Source: Trogon surrucura
Taxonomy: Eukaryota > Chordata > Aves > Trogoniformes > Trogonidae
NCBI GenBank assembly: GCA_020746105.1
Contig: CM036658.1
Location: 34,527,004-34,591,003, forward strand
Reading direction: 5' to 3'
DNA: 64,000 bases
Both the position numbers and the translations under genes were made by a program. Of this stretch, positions 22,973-36,068 are shown one piece after another (position 1 is the first letter of the stretch; every line of letters starts with the position of its first letter). The notes below the pieces were generated by a model. That model worked only from the letters and a program-made list of their open reading frames with translations, searched no databases and was not told the origin of the DNA.

Positions 22973-24389
22973 TGTATGATGTCTTTCTTTTATGGGCAAG
23001 TTGAGGACAGGAAGAAGTGCTCTTCCTAGATCCAGCAACTTCCAGCACTCTTGAGAAAAGGAAATTGTTTTTCAGTCATTGGGGGCACTTTTACTCTCTT
23101 CTGCTTACTTGCACTAGCTCAAACATCACACAGGCACTAAGGAAAATTTACGAGTGGCTTAGCAAACAAATGCTTTAAATGAAAAAGTTCATATGGCCTG
23201 TTTTTCTCTTTCTCAGCATAGTTGTGAGGATAAAAACCAAATCTACCTTTACATTCACCTGCTCTCAGACATGGTCAGAAAAGCAAGTGCAACATTCAAC
23301 ACTTTGGTCAATCTGCAGATAATGTTGCATTTATCCCCTCTGCCCACTCTGTCTTCCACAATGTCCACACAAATTTGGCTTAACAGGACAGATGACCTTC
23401 AGTTTTGCTGAAAGCAGTGGCAAAACTCTCACTTTATTCAGTGGATACACGTTCTGCTCAGTTGCTGCTGTCCTTCAGCAAGGAACTGCCTTTTCCAAGC
23501 AATTTTATACTTGGAAGCATAAAATCCAAGCATTTCTTCCAAGTGAGAGGTACTAACAACTCTGCTTTTTGCTGGGTTAACTGTGTTCCCTCCATTTCTT
23601 CCCTGCCCAAAGGGGAGAATATTGTCCCTTGTGTCACATTCCAGTATGATACATTGAAGAATACATCTCTGACTTTTTTTTTTTTTTGTTATAGAGGCAA
23701 ATTACGATGAGAAAAATGGCTCCAGGAATTTACTGTTGATATATTTTACATTGTTAGGAGAACAGACAGTTTCCCAGAGAAAGGTCCCAAGTTTTTTATC
23801 AGCAAGATCCCAGCTTTGTTCACTTTTACCCCTGTCAAGGAGTTTTGATTATTGTCACTGATTCTTGGTAACTGAGATTCACATGAGTGGCATTTCACTT
23901 CCAAATAGCTGTATATGGAAAACTCTGTTAGCTTAGCTGTTCATAATTATGCAGATGTGTGGCTATTATATGTAGCACAGTCCAGTCATTTGCAATAGAT
24001 AACTACCTATGTTGTCTTGACTTAACAAAATAAAATTGTACCTTGGTTTTTAGCAGCCTACTGCTTTTGAAATCAGGGGCACACAATTTAAAATATACCC
24101 TACAAATATTTCTCAGTGCAAAAATGCAGAAGGCCTTTTGTTTTCAATTACAAGAAAGGTTCCATAAAAACGTAAACATTTTCTTCACATTGAAAATCCC
24201 TTTGCTTTCTGCTATGAAAAGTGTTCTAATGCCACAAATAGTTTCTTCTAAAAAAAATCTACCAGTCTGACTGTAGCTCTTCAAGACCCTTAGGGATGTG
24301 TCCTGCAGAGAACTTGCCCATGAAAAATCTGGGACCCCTCACATGTTACACATTTCATACTGCACTTCAAAGAAGAATGTTAAATACCT

Positions 24390-25119
24390 TGTGACTAGAG
24401 TACTGTTTATTTCATAATCTAAACAAACACTGGAATACAGTCTATGCTTTTCTACTTTCCTGCAGACTTTACAACGAGCTTTTTTTTTTTTCATAATTAA
24501 AACAATCTGCATACACACAGATCATGCATGCTCTCTAACACCGGTAATAAAGGTAAGAAGAGTCAGTTGCCATCATCTTCCTGTTGCCTGTATTAGAAAA
24601 AAATACTTCTGTTTTTACTGTAGTTATGGCAGTGTGGCTAAGGATACTTAGACTAGAGCATAGTTTTACTCCCTGCACAGAAAATGTTCATCACAAGCAT
24701 GCTGATGGTGATAAATATTACATGTCTATTAAATGATAGGCATACTTTTATCCCCTTTACTCCCTTTTTAAAAAGACTAAGTGGCTACATGTAAATGCAG
24801 TGAAGCAGGTATAAGCTTAATTAATCAGAGTTGACTCAGACTGGCACCAAGACGCAGCAAAGTCCGACAAGGTCTCAGCGAGGCTTTCCATGGGCTGTCG
24901 ATGGCCCCTGACACAAGGCATCTGCCGTCTACTTTTTGAAAGCAGAAATCAAAGGCCTTGCAGCATGGCCAGTCCCGCGGACAGGGCTCCCTGGAAAAGA
25001 AGCACTTGTAGTCCATTAGTGTTTGAGAAAACCTTGTGAGTGGGTTACCTTCCCCGGGGCTGTGCACCCACCCTGAGCCGCAGTGTAAGCCTGCTGCTCG
25101 TCATCGGCTGGCCGCAGTT
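24390..25119 (-). other. LPAR1: LPAR1 3' UTR (proximal part, end tentative)
   Basis: Sequence directly downstream of the LPAR1 stop codon. The first AATAAA on the minus strand that I see is at 24411-24406, giving a UTR of roughly 0.73 kb if used. Further minus-strand AATAAA hexamers occur near 23433 and 22290, so a longer UTR is possible. The open frames here are short and unrecognised. The first 250 bases are more GC-rich than the rest. The end point is inferred, not shown. Confidence 0.45.
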
Positions 25120-25421
25120 CTACACCACGGAGTGGTCGTTGCTGTGGACACCAGCCAAGATGGTGTGGTTGAGGGAGGATGCTGAGCGATCTGAGCCTTC
25201 GGTGGGGCCATTGGCACTCTCGCTGCGCTGGCAGCAGAGGATCTGCTTGAAGGTTGCGCTCATCTCCTTGTCCCGGTAGGAGTAGATGATGGGATTCATG
25301 GCGGAGTTGAACTCTGCCAGGAGCAGGAAAAATTTCTCATAGTCCAGGACGTTGCACTGGGGACAGCAAACATCGAGGAGCAGCAAGACTAATCCTGGGG
25401 TCCAGCAGATTATGAAAGCAC
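25120..25421 (-). CDS. LPAR1: LPAR1 terminal coding exon (TM6-TM7, C-tail)
   Basis: Last coding exon of the LPA receptor. The acceptor is ...CATCCTAG with the exon starting GTGCTTTC; its first two bases complete Gly247, so the 1/2 split codon agrees with the upstream exon. It encodes the rest of TM6 with the CWTP motif (252-255), extracellular loop 3, K276 (human K294, an LPA-binding lysine), TM7 with NPIIY (289-293), a Cys pair at 309-310 (likely palmitoylated) and a Ser-rich tail ending HSVV, a class I PDZ ligand. The stop TAG is at 25122-25120. Together the two exons give 346 residues, equal to human LPAR1 from its Met19. An intron inside TM6 is a known shared trait of LPAR1, LPAR2 and LPAR3. 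Substitutions relative to human lie mainly in extracellular loop 3 and the tail (for example N270, D273, K305). Confidence 0.97.
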
Positions 25422-26949
25422 CTAGGATGAGAAAGAGTGGACAAAACACAACAAAACCCACAAATATACTAATGCACCATTATTTGTCAAAACACTATGA
25501 GAACCATCCAACTGGAAGCAGCTACCAGTAATTTTCTCTTTCCAGAGTATCGTTCCCACACTATTTCTTCACTGACCTGATAAGAGGGACACTTTTCAAA
25601 GATCTGTAAATGGCTATGGGCAGCACATCGAAAGAGTCAGGCATTCCACCCCCCCCTCCCTTCCCAACACTCACCATGTGAAATTCTGCTTGGCAAACAC
25701 ATTTGCATTTGAAGTTGATAATGAGGAACATTTTTTTCCCTTCAGCTAGAGACCTCTGACTAATCAATCTCTTGATCAGGAGAAACAATGCTGCAATTTA
25801 CTTCTCAAACTAATAACAACAAAGAAAACCTTTCTGGGAGTGCTGTGACTGAAGCATCGGTAATAGAAAAAGAGTGGGGCAGGCAGCAATTCTCAAGAAA
25901 AAGAAAGCCTGGGTCTTGTTAATCCATTTCAGCCCCATTATGTAATGGAAAGTCCTAAACACACATCTTTCTTGCACTGAAATGCCGTCCTTCAACAGAT
26001 CTACTTCTTTTCTTAGGGCTCTATTCAATAGAAATTCAGAGGCTCCTCAGGCTTCAATAGTGTAAATGCCAAAAAGCCTTACCCTGATTAAAATGCTTCC
26101 CCCTCCTTCCTCTGCTTTACAAAGCCCTGAGGGGAGTAAAGCCCAGAACAAAATTCAGAATTCAATACAGAAATGAAATCAAACACTTTGCACTTTATTG
26201 GGAATATGGAGTTAACAAAGATACTAACTCCTCGCAGGGTTAAAGAGGTTTTAAATATAAGCACCACCGGGGAAGCCCTTACACAACAGTCATGTCAGAA
26301 TGAAGACAGTGCTCCTGAGACTTTCCAGGCTGATATATTTGACAGAGGTGGAAACCAAGGTCTTATCATCATCAGGCAGGCTTAGCACAGGCAAAAGCAG
26401 TAAGGGCTTCCCAGCACTGTCCAGTGAGTGCTGTTTTCAAACAGTTTATCCTGTCACTGTGGTATTTATTTGTTAACATACTGCCTCCGTTTCTTCTGCA
26501 GTGATGTTCTGTTCAGGTCTGGCAGCTGACTGCAGTCAGTCTCTGTAGCACACAGACTTTGTGCCGTGCCTGCCTAGAAGGTGCCAGCTATTTCCAGATT
26601 GGGCAGTGGCAACTGTAAGCTGTGCAGACACCTTTCTGTTTGGATGCCAAAACCACCCAGATCAAACAGGAGAACGTTTTCCAAAGGGCTTTGCAAACAC
26701 ACAGGGTGTGCCAGGCTACAGACACTAGTTGCCAACTAGGCAACCACACACAGGCTTTCTGTGTACCAAAGAGCATCCCTAAACTGAGTTTGCTTGCAAA
26801 TGATGGTGCCACAGTGCCACTCAATGCCTATCACTTTGCCGACCAACAAAGCTCACAAAGCGAAAGAAGCTGGGAGGTGAACTGCCAATGGCCAGTACAA
26901 AGCACCGATGTCTCTGGCCAAATGACTTTGCTAGAGGCTGGCAGCAGTT

Positions 26950-27389
26950 TTACAGCATAGGGATGAAACTCTCCCACACCAAGGTGGTATCAAACATAGG
27001 AATCCACTTCAAAGCTTTTGTCTGGAGCTCTTTTGGATTCCAGTGTCCTAGAAAAGAGTACTTGAAACCCAAGCAAAAGACTACCGTCTTTTGTCCCTTC
27101 CTTGAACCTGTTCCCAGAAGAGCAGAAAACTGCATGTCTTTATTTATAGGATTGTCCACATTGATAAAGAGGCTGCCCTCTGCATGGAGCAGCTCTTCTG
27201 AGCTGGTTTCTGCAGAAAGAAGCCAGTCTTTCAAATTCAGCCCTTCACTGCTGAAACTCTGTGTTGTATTCAGACTCCCAGCTAGTGCGACAGCGGTGGA
27301 CTTTGTTCCAGCTTTAGAATGTATTTTCTTCATTACAGGCTGCTTTGGGAGAACAACATCAGAGCTGAGAACACTGCAGGTCATGGGAT
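26950..27389 (-). other. Exon-like open frame within the LPAR1 intron
   Basis: On the minus strand a good acceptor (TTTTGTCCTTGACTGTAG, AG at 27391-27390) is followed by a frame of about 146 codons to TAA at 26950. The peptide includes a NLKDWLLSAETSSEELLHAE segment. A frame further upstream (28128-27865) could in principle splice to it in phase, but that would use a weak donor, and the same site reads better as an acceptor. I recognise no gene; the opposite strand is also open here (26888-27412), which lowers the weight of the ORF. Confidence 0.15.
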
Positions 27390-30300
27390 CTACAGTCAAG
27401 GACAAAAGATGATGACAGCATCCTTACCAGGCCTGTAGCAGAAAAGTCCAATGTGGGAACAATAGAGCTGACAGGAAAGCTCTCCTAGCGTTGTTCAAAG
27501 TTGTAATTGAAAGCTTCCAATTTTCCAACAACTTTTTGTTGCTGTTTTTTTTTTTCAAATCTGTTATTGAGAAATTAAATATGTCACATGGAACATTCTG
27601 TTGCTATTATTTTTGGGTACATTAAAAGCAGCAACAAGAAGCAGCAGTATGATGAAGCAGACAGGCATTCGTCCCTGAGAAGGTCCCCAAAAGTACACAT
27701 GCAGTCCACTGCACTGAATATTGATCTCAAGTGGATTTTCTGAGCCTCTCTGGGTTCCTCAGTATCTCAGATAGGTTCAATAACCTACATGCTGAGTGTT
27801 GATGTGGTTGCACTCCAGAAAAAGTGGACTGCAGTTAAGTGAGCAACTAAATGCTCTGTGCAGCTCATGGCTCACTGCAAGAAGATGAAAACAAAAGGTT
27901 TGCCTTCCCACCCAGCTCTGGGAGAGAATGGAAGTCATTATTCTGCAAATCCTCACCCTGCTGCTCACACCAGGCCTGGAGCTGGGTGAATGACGTGCTG
28001 TCAGCCAGGGTGTCGAGAGGAGAAGGAACCCATGGTGCAGCCCAGGCTGACCTTCCAGCCTGCTTCCTCCATGTGGCAGCAGTAGTGGCAGAGGAGCACA
28101 CAGCATCCAGGACTGCACCTCTGTGCAAACAGGGTGAATTTCAAGCTTCTGAACAGATGGCTCATCCATTACTGGGAAGCAAAGGCCATTGAGGCCAGCC
28201 CCAGTCAGCCTAGTGGGTTTTGTTTTTTTTAGCCCCTAGGATTTTCCTAACAAAACTTCCCACCATGCTAATGGTTCCTGCGGCTTATTAAGTTAAGTGC
28301 TTGCAAATGGTGGCACAAACAATGCCTTGCGTTTTCTTACTTGTTATTCAACTGTCAGTACCCTGGAAAATACTGGGATGCATCACTCACAGTAAGGGTA
28401 TGTTTGAGTTAGGTACAATACAAGGAACATAAAAATGTCAGGCTCCTATTACTTCAGATTTAGGAAACGTCATCTGTTAAACATCAAACTCCTTCCCTGG
28501 AAGAAAAAAAAACAAAACTTGAAATTTATTTTTTCTACTTTTTATGTGCAATATTTGCCAAAGTGAAGTGATAAAAAGTTAAATTCCTCCCTTTCCAGAA
28601 ATCTGTTGCGCATTGAATTTCACCAAGAACAAAGATCCAAAAATATCACATCTGATAAAACTGTAAGACTCAAAAGCTTCCAGCTGCCATGTACTGAAAA
28701 CCATTAAACATACACAGAAATCTTTGTATGTTTTTCAGCTCAGGAATAGAACTGACAGGAGCCCGAAGTACAGCGCAAGTAATTTCCAGGTGCATCTTAA
28801 CATTTTATAAACTCGGTCAAATCCACATTACAATGACATACAAACAAGATCTATCACATTCAGCGAATCAAACCTGCTCATCTCCATGGATATGTCATTA
28901 CCATGCCATGGCAGTAGAAAAGCCCAACCTGCACAAAAAAAATCGTAGATGCTATGCCCTTGGGTGGCTGAAGAGAACCGCTGCCTGGACGGATAGAACC
29001 TAGGGGTGACACCTCTGACCCTGTCAGTCCTTAAGAGACACAGGCACCACACGAAGCTGACAGAGCTGTTCAACTGCAGCAGGAGGAACGTCCCTGTGGT
29101 ACATGGCCAAGGACTGCCCTGTGGGTCTGGCAAGAGGCGGCTGGGTGAGGAAAAAATATCCATCAGGCTGAGGGGTGAATGGCTAGCCATGAGACAGAAA
29201 ACTTCAGGGAACCAGACAACTGGGACTGCATTTTAAGAAAACATTTAAAGAGGCAAGGGGGAAATAATCCCTACAGACTGAGGAGCACATCTTACAGGAG
29301 GAAATCTGAGTTACAGCAAAGCAGTCACAATACTAATTTTCTCTTCCTGTGTGGTACCTCTCACGCAGAGCTGAAGCTCCAACTCCTTGTGTACAGTCTC
29401 TCTTGCTGTGCGGTGGCAGCATGTCCACCAAGGGCTTTCCAATGGCCAGGACACAACTACATCACATCTGTTTTTAACCCTTTCCTGGTGCACCAGTGTG
29501 GACTGTATTTCCATGGTAGTTGTATGCTTGGAATCTCCTGACATGGCATGGCCTCATGGCAAGATTCTATTGCAAGAGAATAAAAACTGTTGTGGGCAGT
29601 AGCCAACCATGATAAATCACGCAAAAATGAGTGACTAGAAAAACAAAAGAGAAAACAACTCCAAAAACCAGCAGCAGAAAAGAAACAAGCTATATGAGAA
29701 TAATACAGAAGAGCTAGTCACTCGTTACTAGGATGCCAGACTGGATGGCTACTAATGAATTTTCTCAGGTTAGCAGGCAAAGCATTTCCTAAGCAGGAAT
29801 TGCCTTTTGCCTTGGACAGAATAAGTCTGTGTTTATTCCATGAATATTTATTTTCCTCTAGCTCACAACAGCAAAATAAAAGAAGCACTTCTGCTCCTGC
29901 CAAGTCATACACCTACTGTCCCTCAGCAGCTCCGGCGGGATGAGGCCCGTGCCAATGCACACCTGTTCTGAAACACCTCTTTTCTCTTGCTTAATCATGT
30001 TGTGTCCCTTCCGTGTGCCCTCTTCCACCCGTTTGGGTATTGATTCTGACTTTTATGATTTCTGGCATGGCCTCACATGCACCCTGCAAATTCCTCATAT
30101 GGAGAAGTCCATATGGAGGGGAAAATACGGAAAGGGCCTCTTCTAGGGAGTGAGAGAAGGGGCAAAAAAGATCTCTCCTGTGTTAGCAGTTTTGTTAAGG
30201 TTACAGAAACAGGATAAAGCACAACCATATCAAAGACAGAAGAGACCCACTGCAGCTGAACTGCAGGGACATTTACATTCTGCTGCTGTTGCCCATCTCC

Positions 30301-33300
30301 CCTTGCACACCTGCTGTCCTTTCCAAATCTCTTGCTGTTCTCAGAGTGACACTTGTGATGGGTGGCTACATCACCTCTTCCGCTGGGACTGCAGTGACAG
30401 AGAGAGGAAAGGACACTGAGCATCACTGACGGTTACCAACAGGGAGAAGGGTCTTGTTGCACTTTCTGCAGGCTCAAAGCAGTGCTATGGGGAGATATTT
30501 GTTTTATTTAAAAAAACCATAGCTAAAAAGGGCTACGGAAATGCCTGAAACTTTCCATGTCCCAATACAATCCCGCTCTCAGCAGGGAAAGCCACCTGCT
30601 ATGCTAGCTGACGAGCAAGCTCATTAGCTGTAGCACAACTGCACTTCTTCATGACCAAGCCATCTGTAAGCTGTATCAATAACCCTCCTTATCACAGTGT
30701 GTCTTATCTTTTGCGTAGCATGAATAGAGATAAGTACTGCATGAAGCAGCGCAAATTTGTAGCTACGCATTGTTTTCCCCAGTTACAAGTATTAGAGAGC
30801 AAAATCTAAAAGGAATGCTGAATTATTATATATGCAAAAGATCCATGAAGAACATTTATCACACTATAGAGAGTGCAGGAGTAATTCTTCTAATTCTAGT
30901 CTGACATAATTTTCCTTAATTTTGCCACAACATTACTACAATATATCGTAATGGTGGATGAAAACAGAGTTGTTGCTGGGTTTTTTTGTAGTTTCTGTTG
31001 GAAACAGTCAACATTGGGATAAGGTTTGCTTCCATACATGGAATTTTTATGCAAAAAAATAAAGTGTAACTACCACATATGGACCAGATTAAAAATTATA
31101 AAATAATACTATGCTAAATTTGACAAATTCTGCAATATTTCAGATACTAGAGACTTGTCTCTCATTCCACAGACTCCACAACATTTGGGGAGGATGATAC
31201 TGAAAGAGTCCTTGAATACCCCATGCTGAGGAGAGCAGGGTGCAGTGTGCCACAAAGAATGGTCCTGCTGAAAACGGTGCTGTCAAAAACCCTTCATGTA
31301 TTTAAGGTGCCTTTATTTAAGGAAGCTGTATAAATTCTTGTGTGAGTGCAAAACACTGCTCTCTCTGACATGTGTCGGGAAGAATATGATGCAATGGTCC
31401 CTTTAGGTTTCAAGTCAAGGATTTGTCTGGCAGGACTATGTGTGAAGAGAAGTGGGGATATCTCCAGCAGTGTAAAATAGGAAATGAGAAGCAAAGCAAA
31501 GGTAAGTAAAATCTGTATTCATATTCGTGTAGCAGTATTTGCATGAACGTCTCACAGATGATTTGGAGTAGAAGCACCCAAGGAAAGAACACAAAAATAC
31601 AGAACTAAGGAGCATATGGGAGATGGCAGGTGGTATGAGTTATCAGTCTGTCTTTCACAAGACTGTATGTGCCCCGTCCCCAGAGACCTCCATGCTAGTC
31701 TCCCATGAGATGAACAGCTCTGAATGTTCAGGTTATACATAACATCCTGATTTCAGCTTTTCCAGGTATCTGAACTCCACAGGAAAAGTTGACAGGTTTG
31801 ACAGTTTTTTCAGTCTACTGCACCCATGGTTTGCAAAGAGATTTTTAAATAAACTGGTTCTGCTAGCACTGCATCTGTTCTCTGATTTCCTACCTTCTCC
31901 ACAGCACACACTGATCTCTTCCTGAATCCTGTTCTGGGATTTTGAGCTGTAGAGTTTGGTCAGACTTTGCACTAAATAATGCCTGCATCACATAGGAATG
32001 CAGAAAACATATCTTGCTCCAAAACGTATTTCCCTTTACCAGACAGAATACTGCATGAGTCTGCTTCAAACATTTGTCTTTAGCTTTGAACTCCCATGCC
32101 CAGAATTTATACAGTGTTTAAGGCATGGCTATCTTTGTCAACGAATCATCCCTCTCTGAGGAACCTGTCTGCTTCCCTCTTGAACCACTTATCCAGTTTA
32201 AAACATGCCAATGATTCAACATGGAAGCTTTCTTGGGGCTCTACCTGTGTTTTAGCTGGGCTGGTAGGAGCAGCAAGTCTTGTCCACAGAGTGAAGTTCC
32301 AGTGTATGTTAGCACCTCATTCTGGGCCTTAATATTTAGTGTTTCACCTGTATCTGTTCACCTCTATAATATTCATCACCTTCTTTCTTTTCAGAAAAAA
32401 AATAAACATCTCTTTCTAAGTGGATGTACAGTCTTAACTACAACTGACACTCTTGACCACAACTAACATTCTTGTTCTTTTCCAATGCTCACATCACCAG
32501 ATTGTTTCTGACAATTTATCATTTAAACATTCATTTTTACAGATTCCTCAATGAAATCTTTAGGTCAAAGCCCTCCTTTTAAGTCAGACACACTTCTTCA
32601 TCTACACCAGCTGCATGTAGGGCCAACTGAAGACACACACCTGACCCACTGTGGCCATTTCACAACGTGCTGACAACAACCATAAACCAACAAGCTTATT
32701 GGCACCACTAGCTCCATGACCACCACCTCTGAGCATGGAGATTCTCAGACAGAAAACGTCTTTGGTTGGTGGCGCTGCACCTACAGCCATCACACCTGTC
32801 TGTTTCTTAGGGCAGTGCAAAACTTTGTTCTTTTCCTCCTGCTTCAGTATGGAAGCTTAGGCCAAAAATAACAAAAAGCAGGTTTCCTTCAGTAAGACTC
32901 ATAAATGGCAGCCATGGGAATCCTCATGAGCTTACTCTCTGCAGCACTTTGCCCTCACTGCCCCTGAGTGCTTGCTGCCAAGTGCTAGAGTCAGGGTGCA
33001 CTGACGCTTGGCCTCCTGGATTTCCTTCTAGAGGTCCTGTCTGCTACACATTTTCTGACATGGACCCTGGGTGGCTTTTCCACAGAGCCTGGCACCAGCT
33101 GCATATGTTTTGGGTACTGCATAGGTCTCCAAGCCCTTGCGTATCTCTGTAGTATTTGAAGCTTTGAAGTTTGAAACAGTGACAGAAAAGCCTGGGGAGG
33201 ACCAGTTACAAGACAAACTGAGGAAAAAACAAGATGTGGGCAGAAGCAAGCCATCAGAACTGACCTGTTTATTTCATGGGTGCTCATTAAACTCTAGCCC

Positions 33301-33556
33301 AGGTTAACACTTAGTGATACTCTCTGCCTGCTGCTTACAGTCCTGCAAAATGAGTTCGCTGGTCTCTGGCCACCTGATCCAGCCACTCTCAAATATTGCT
33401 TGGTGGATGTCTCTGAACTTGAATTGAAGTGCTAATGCAAAGGAGGAGACCAGGACTGCAAATCAAAGGTGTTCAGACACCCTCTCATTTCACATGCATG
33501 CTTGTTGTAGTTCTAAACACCTTGCAAAGACAGCATGTGTAAACCAATCGCCTTCC

Positions 33557-33573
33557 AAAAAAAAAAAAAAAAA
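33557..33573 (+). repeat. Poly-A run
   Basis: About 17 consecutive A in the LPAR1 intron. No body of a polyadenylated insertion or target duplication is recognised beside it. Confidence 0.8.
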
Positions 33574-36033
33574 GGCAAGAGCTTGAACCCGTGGCAATTT
33601 ATCTGCCTCCATTTGAATCCTTCAAATCAAAAAGTTAAGGAAAACTGGAATTTGCCACTGACCTAGTGACTACTGGAGACAGATGGTGCTCCCCCCCACA
33701 AAAGAAGAAAGTAAGCCTTTTATCTATAAAAAGCAATTCAGACAAAAACAGGAAGTCATTAAACACCAATGGTCAGGATTCCAACTGATTTCCAAATTCA
33801 TAAAGATATGTGGAGCTAATCTCTGAGCAAAAGCCTGGCTGTTGCCAAAGCAATCTGAGTATTTATCTCTCTGTAAAGAGAAACAGTAGTCCCCATGGAG
33901 TTTCACTGTTGCCAAAAACCTGACACACAGAGGAAATTTTGGTGTCTTTTTCAACTTCCAGACATTCTAGATGGGTCTTTATGCTCTATTATGGGCATGA
34001 ATGCTCGTACAGTCCAAATCAGTGGTGGTAGCCTGGCTGGAAAAAGGAACATAAAAGCCCATCTGACAAGAGTCTCCGAAGGCTCACAGTACTCACCTCC
34101 CCATGTCCCTGGGTGACACAGGACAAAGAAAAGCATGTAACACGTCTCGTGAAAATCAGAAGCAAGAAACTGCCTTTCAGTCTATACCTGACAACCTAGT
34201 CCAAACTCAGCCAGGGTCCTCTTTATGAGCATAGATTGCTCATGGTCATGACTTGGGGTGCTGGGTGGGGAACAGACCCATCCTTGGATGGCCAAAGGAC
34301 CTTGTCCTGGGGGTCAGGGTGAGGCTTTCAAGTCCTAGATGTGGGGCAGCAGGAGGTGACTGGGGTCTGGTGCCTACACAAATGTCAAGGCTCACCCCGA
34401 AGAGGTCATCCGAGGCAGGAGCGGAAGAGCTGACACTCTGCAGGCATGGCTCACAAGCCAGACTCTGTTCTGCCTGCCTCCACAGGGTATATTTAGCATG
34501 CTTGGGACTTGGGTGTTTCACCGCTTCCCTAGTACCTGCAGTTTGCAATCACAGAAAAACCGTTCACGATCATGTTGAGAAAACCTTGTTTTGCCCACTA
34601 TTCCCCTGGAAACCCACATACCCCCTGCGGTATTCTGGTACTTTCCCAGGGATGGTCACAACGCTACACTCAAACAATGCAATTTGTTTAGCAGATTTCA
34701 GACAACTTTGGTACAAGAGATTGTTTAACTGTATTTTCTTTTGTTGTTAAGGACATTAAGTGTTACTGGTATTATGTCTGGACAAGCTCCAGTTACAACA
34801 CAAGTTTCCAAATGAAGCATGGGTGGATGCAATTTAATATGTAAAAGACTGCTTTGATTCTTACATAAGATGAAACTAGTAATATTAGAAGAAAAATATT
34901 AGCCTCTATCTGCTTCCTTAATAGGAATAAAAATTGTTTCTCCCATGCTAATACCAGCCTGTGAGTAGGAACAAGTGTTAGAAAAAGGTTGACATACTTA
35001 AAATGACCATATTACATATCAGCTCTACCTCAACTGCAAGAAAACTCTGTGTGTGTTTTTATTTTTATACACCCATACTGCAATTTATCTGATTATAGCT
35101 AGCTGGTTAAGCTGTGGTAGACACTCCCCAGGGGAAACTCATTAAGACCAGTTTCACAAAAGAGTTTTAAGAAGCAGAATCCACATCAACAGCTGTGCTC
35201 CTCTGGTAAAATGAAGAGCGCCAGCTCCACAGCGAAGTGAACAACAGGGGAAAAGCCCACTTGGTTAATGGGACATCATTACAGCAAAAATCTTGAAAAA
35301 TCAGTCCATCTTTTCAATACGTTAGGGTAGCCTCCTTCCCACAAAGATCTTCTACTATTCACCTGAATGTTAACAAATCAAAGTACTGCCTTAAAGCAAA
35401 AAGAGCCTTGGACAGACTGTAAATGAACGACATGTGCTATCAGTAAGTTAACCCTACACCTCATCACCCAAGCAGTGTGAACGCGATACGTATGTTGCTC
35501 AGGCTACCAAATAGCAATGATAAAACAGAAGGATAGCAGACTGACAAGGCATTGCACTTCACAAGAGAAACACTGAGTGAAGAACTACCCAAATTTTGCT
35601 TGTGGTAAGAATATACTGCCAGCTTATCAGCAGGGTAAATTGCAGGTTTTAGCAGCTAATTCTATATATACTCATTTAAACCTGTCTAGAATAGAGACTG
35701 ATAACTTGGGCAGAAAATACAGCTTTTGGTCTATATTTCCACACTGAAGACATGGTTTAAATGGATGCAGCTACCTCTCAGTTCTCACAGATGACTCTGA
35801 ATTCCCTTGGAACATCGAGTTTTCCCTGTTTGGACAAGATGCCATCATATCGTAACTTACGTCTTAGATGTCAAGGAGAATGGGAGATTAGTATTTTATC
35901 AACTTTTATGAAGCCAGTCTCTGGATTCAATAAAAATACTATCATGCAGAAAGAAGCACTGTACAGTAGGTACTTTTCCCCCTGTCAGATGGATGTTTAC
36001 TGTCCCGCAGCATGTAATTTTACTGCGGTAACG

Positions 36034-36068
36034 ACAGTATTTCCCATACTTAAAATGGGAAATACAGT
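36034..36068. repeat. Inverted repeat (hairpin)
   Basis: Arms of 13 bases (ACAGTATTTCCCA and TGGGAAATACAGT) pair at 12 of 13 positions around a 9-base loop. Confidence 0.75.

Larger units (their letters stand above)
18696..24389. other. Intergenic, mostly unrecognised
   Basis: Region between the last CR1 and the presumed LPAR1 3' end. It includes the purine tract at 19563-19650, the exon-like frame at 21579-21739 and the C12A15 tract at 22920-22946. Nothing else is recognised. Confidence 0.55.

Noticed and set aside
1-24389. 3' exons of MUSK, the expected neighbour of LPAR1
   Set aside because: No frame with tyrosine-kinase motifs (such as the HRD or DFG regions) is visible on either strand in this part, so the neighbour must lie outside the window.
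26950-27389. NCOA4/ARA70-like pseudogene
   Set aside because: The segment LKDWLLSAETSS recalls the repeated W-L-L motifs of NCOA4, but nothing else aligns and no coiled-coil N-terminal part is found. Too weak to call.
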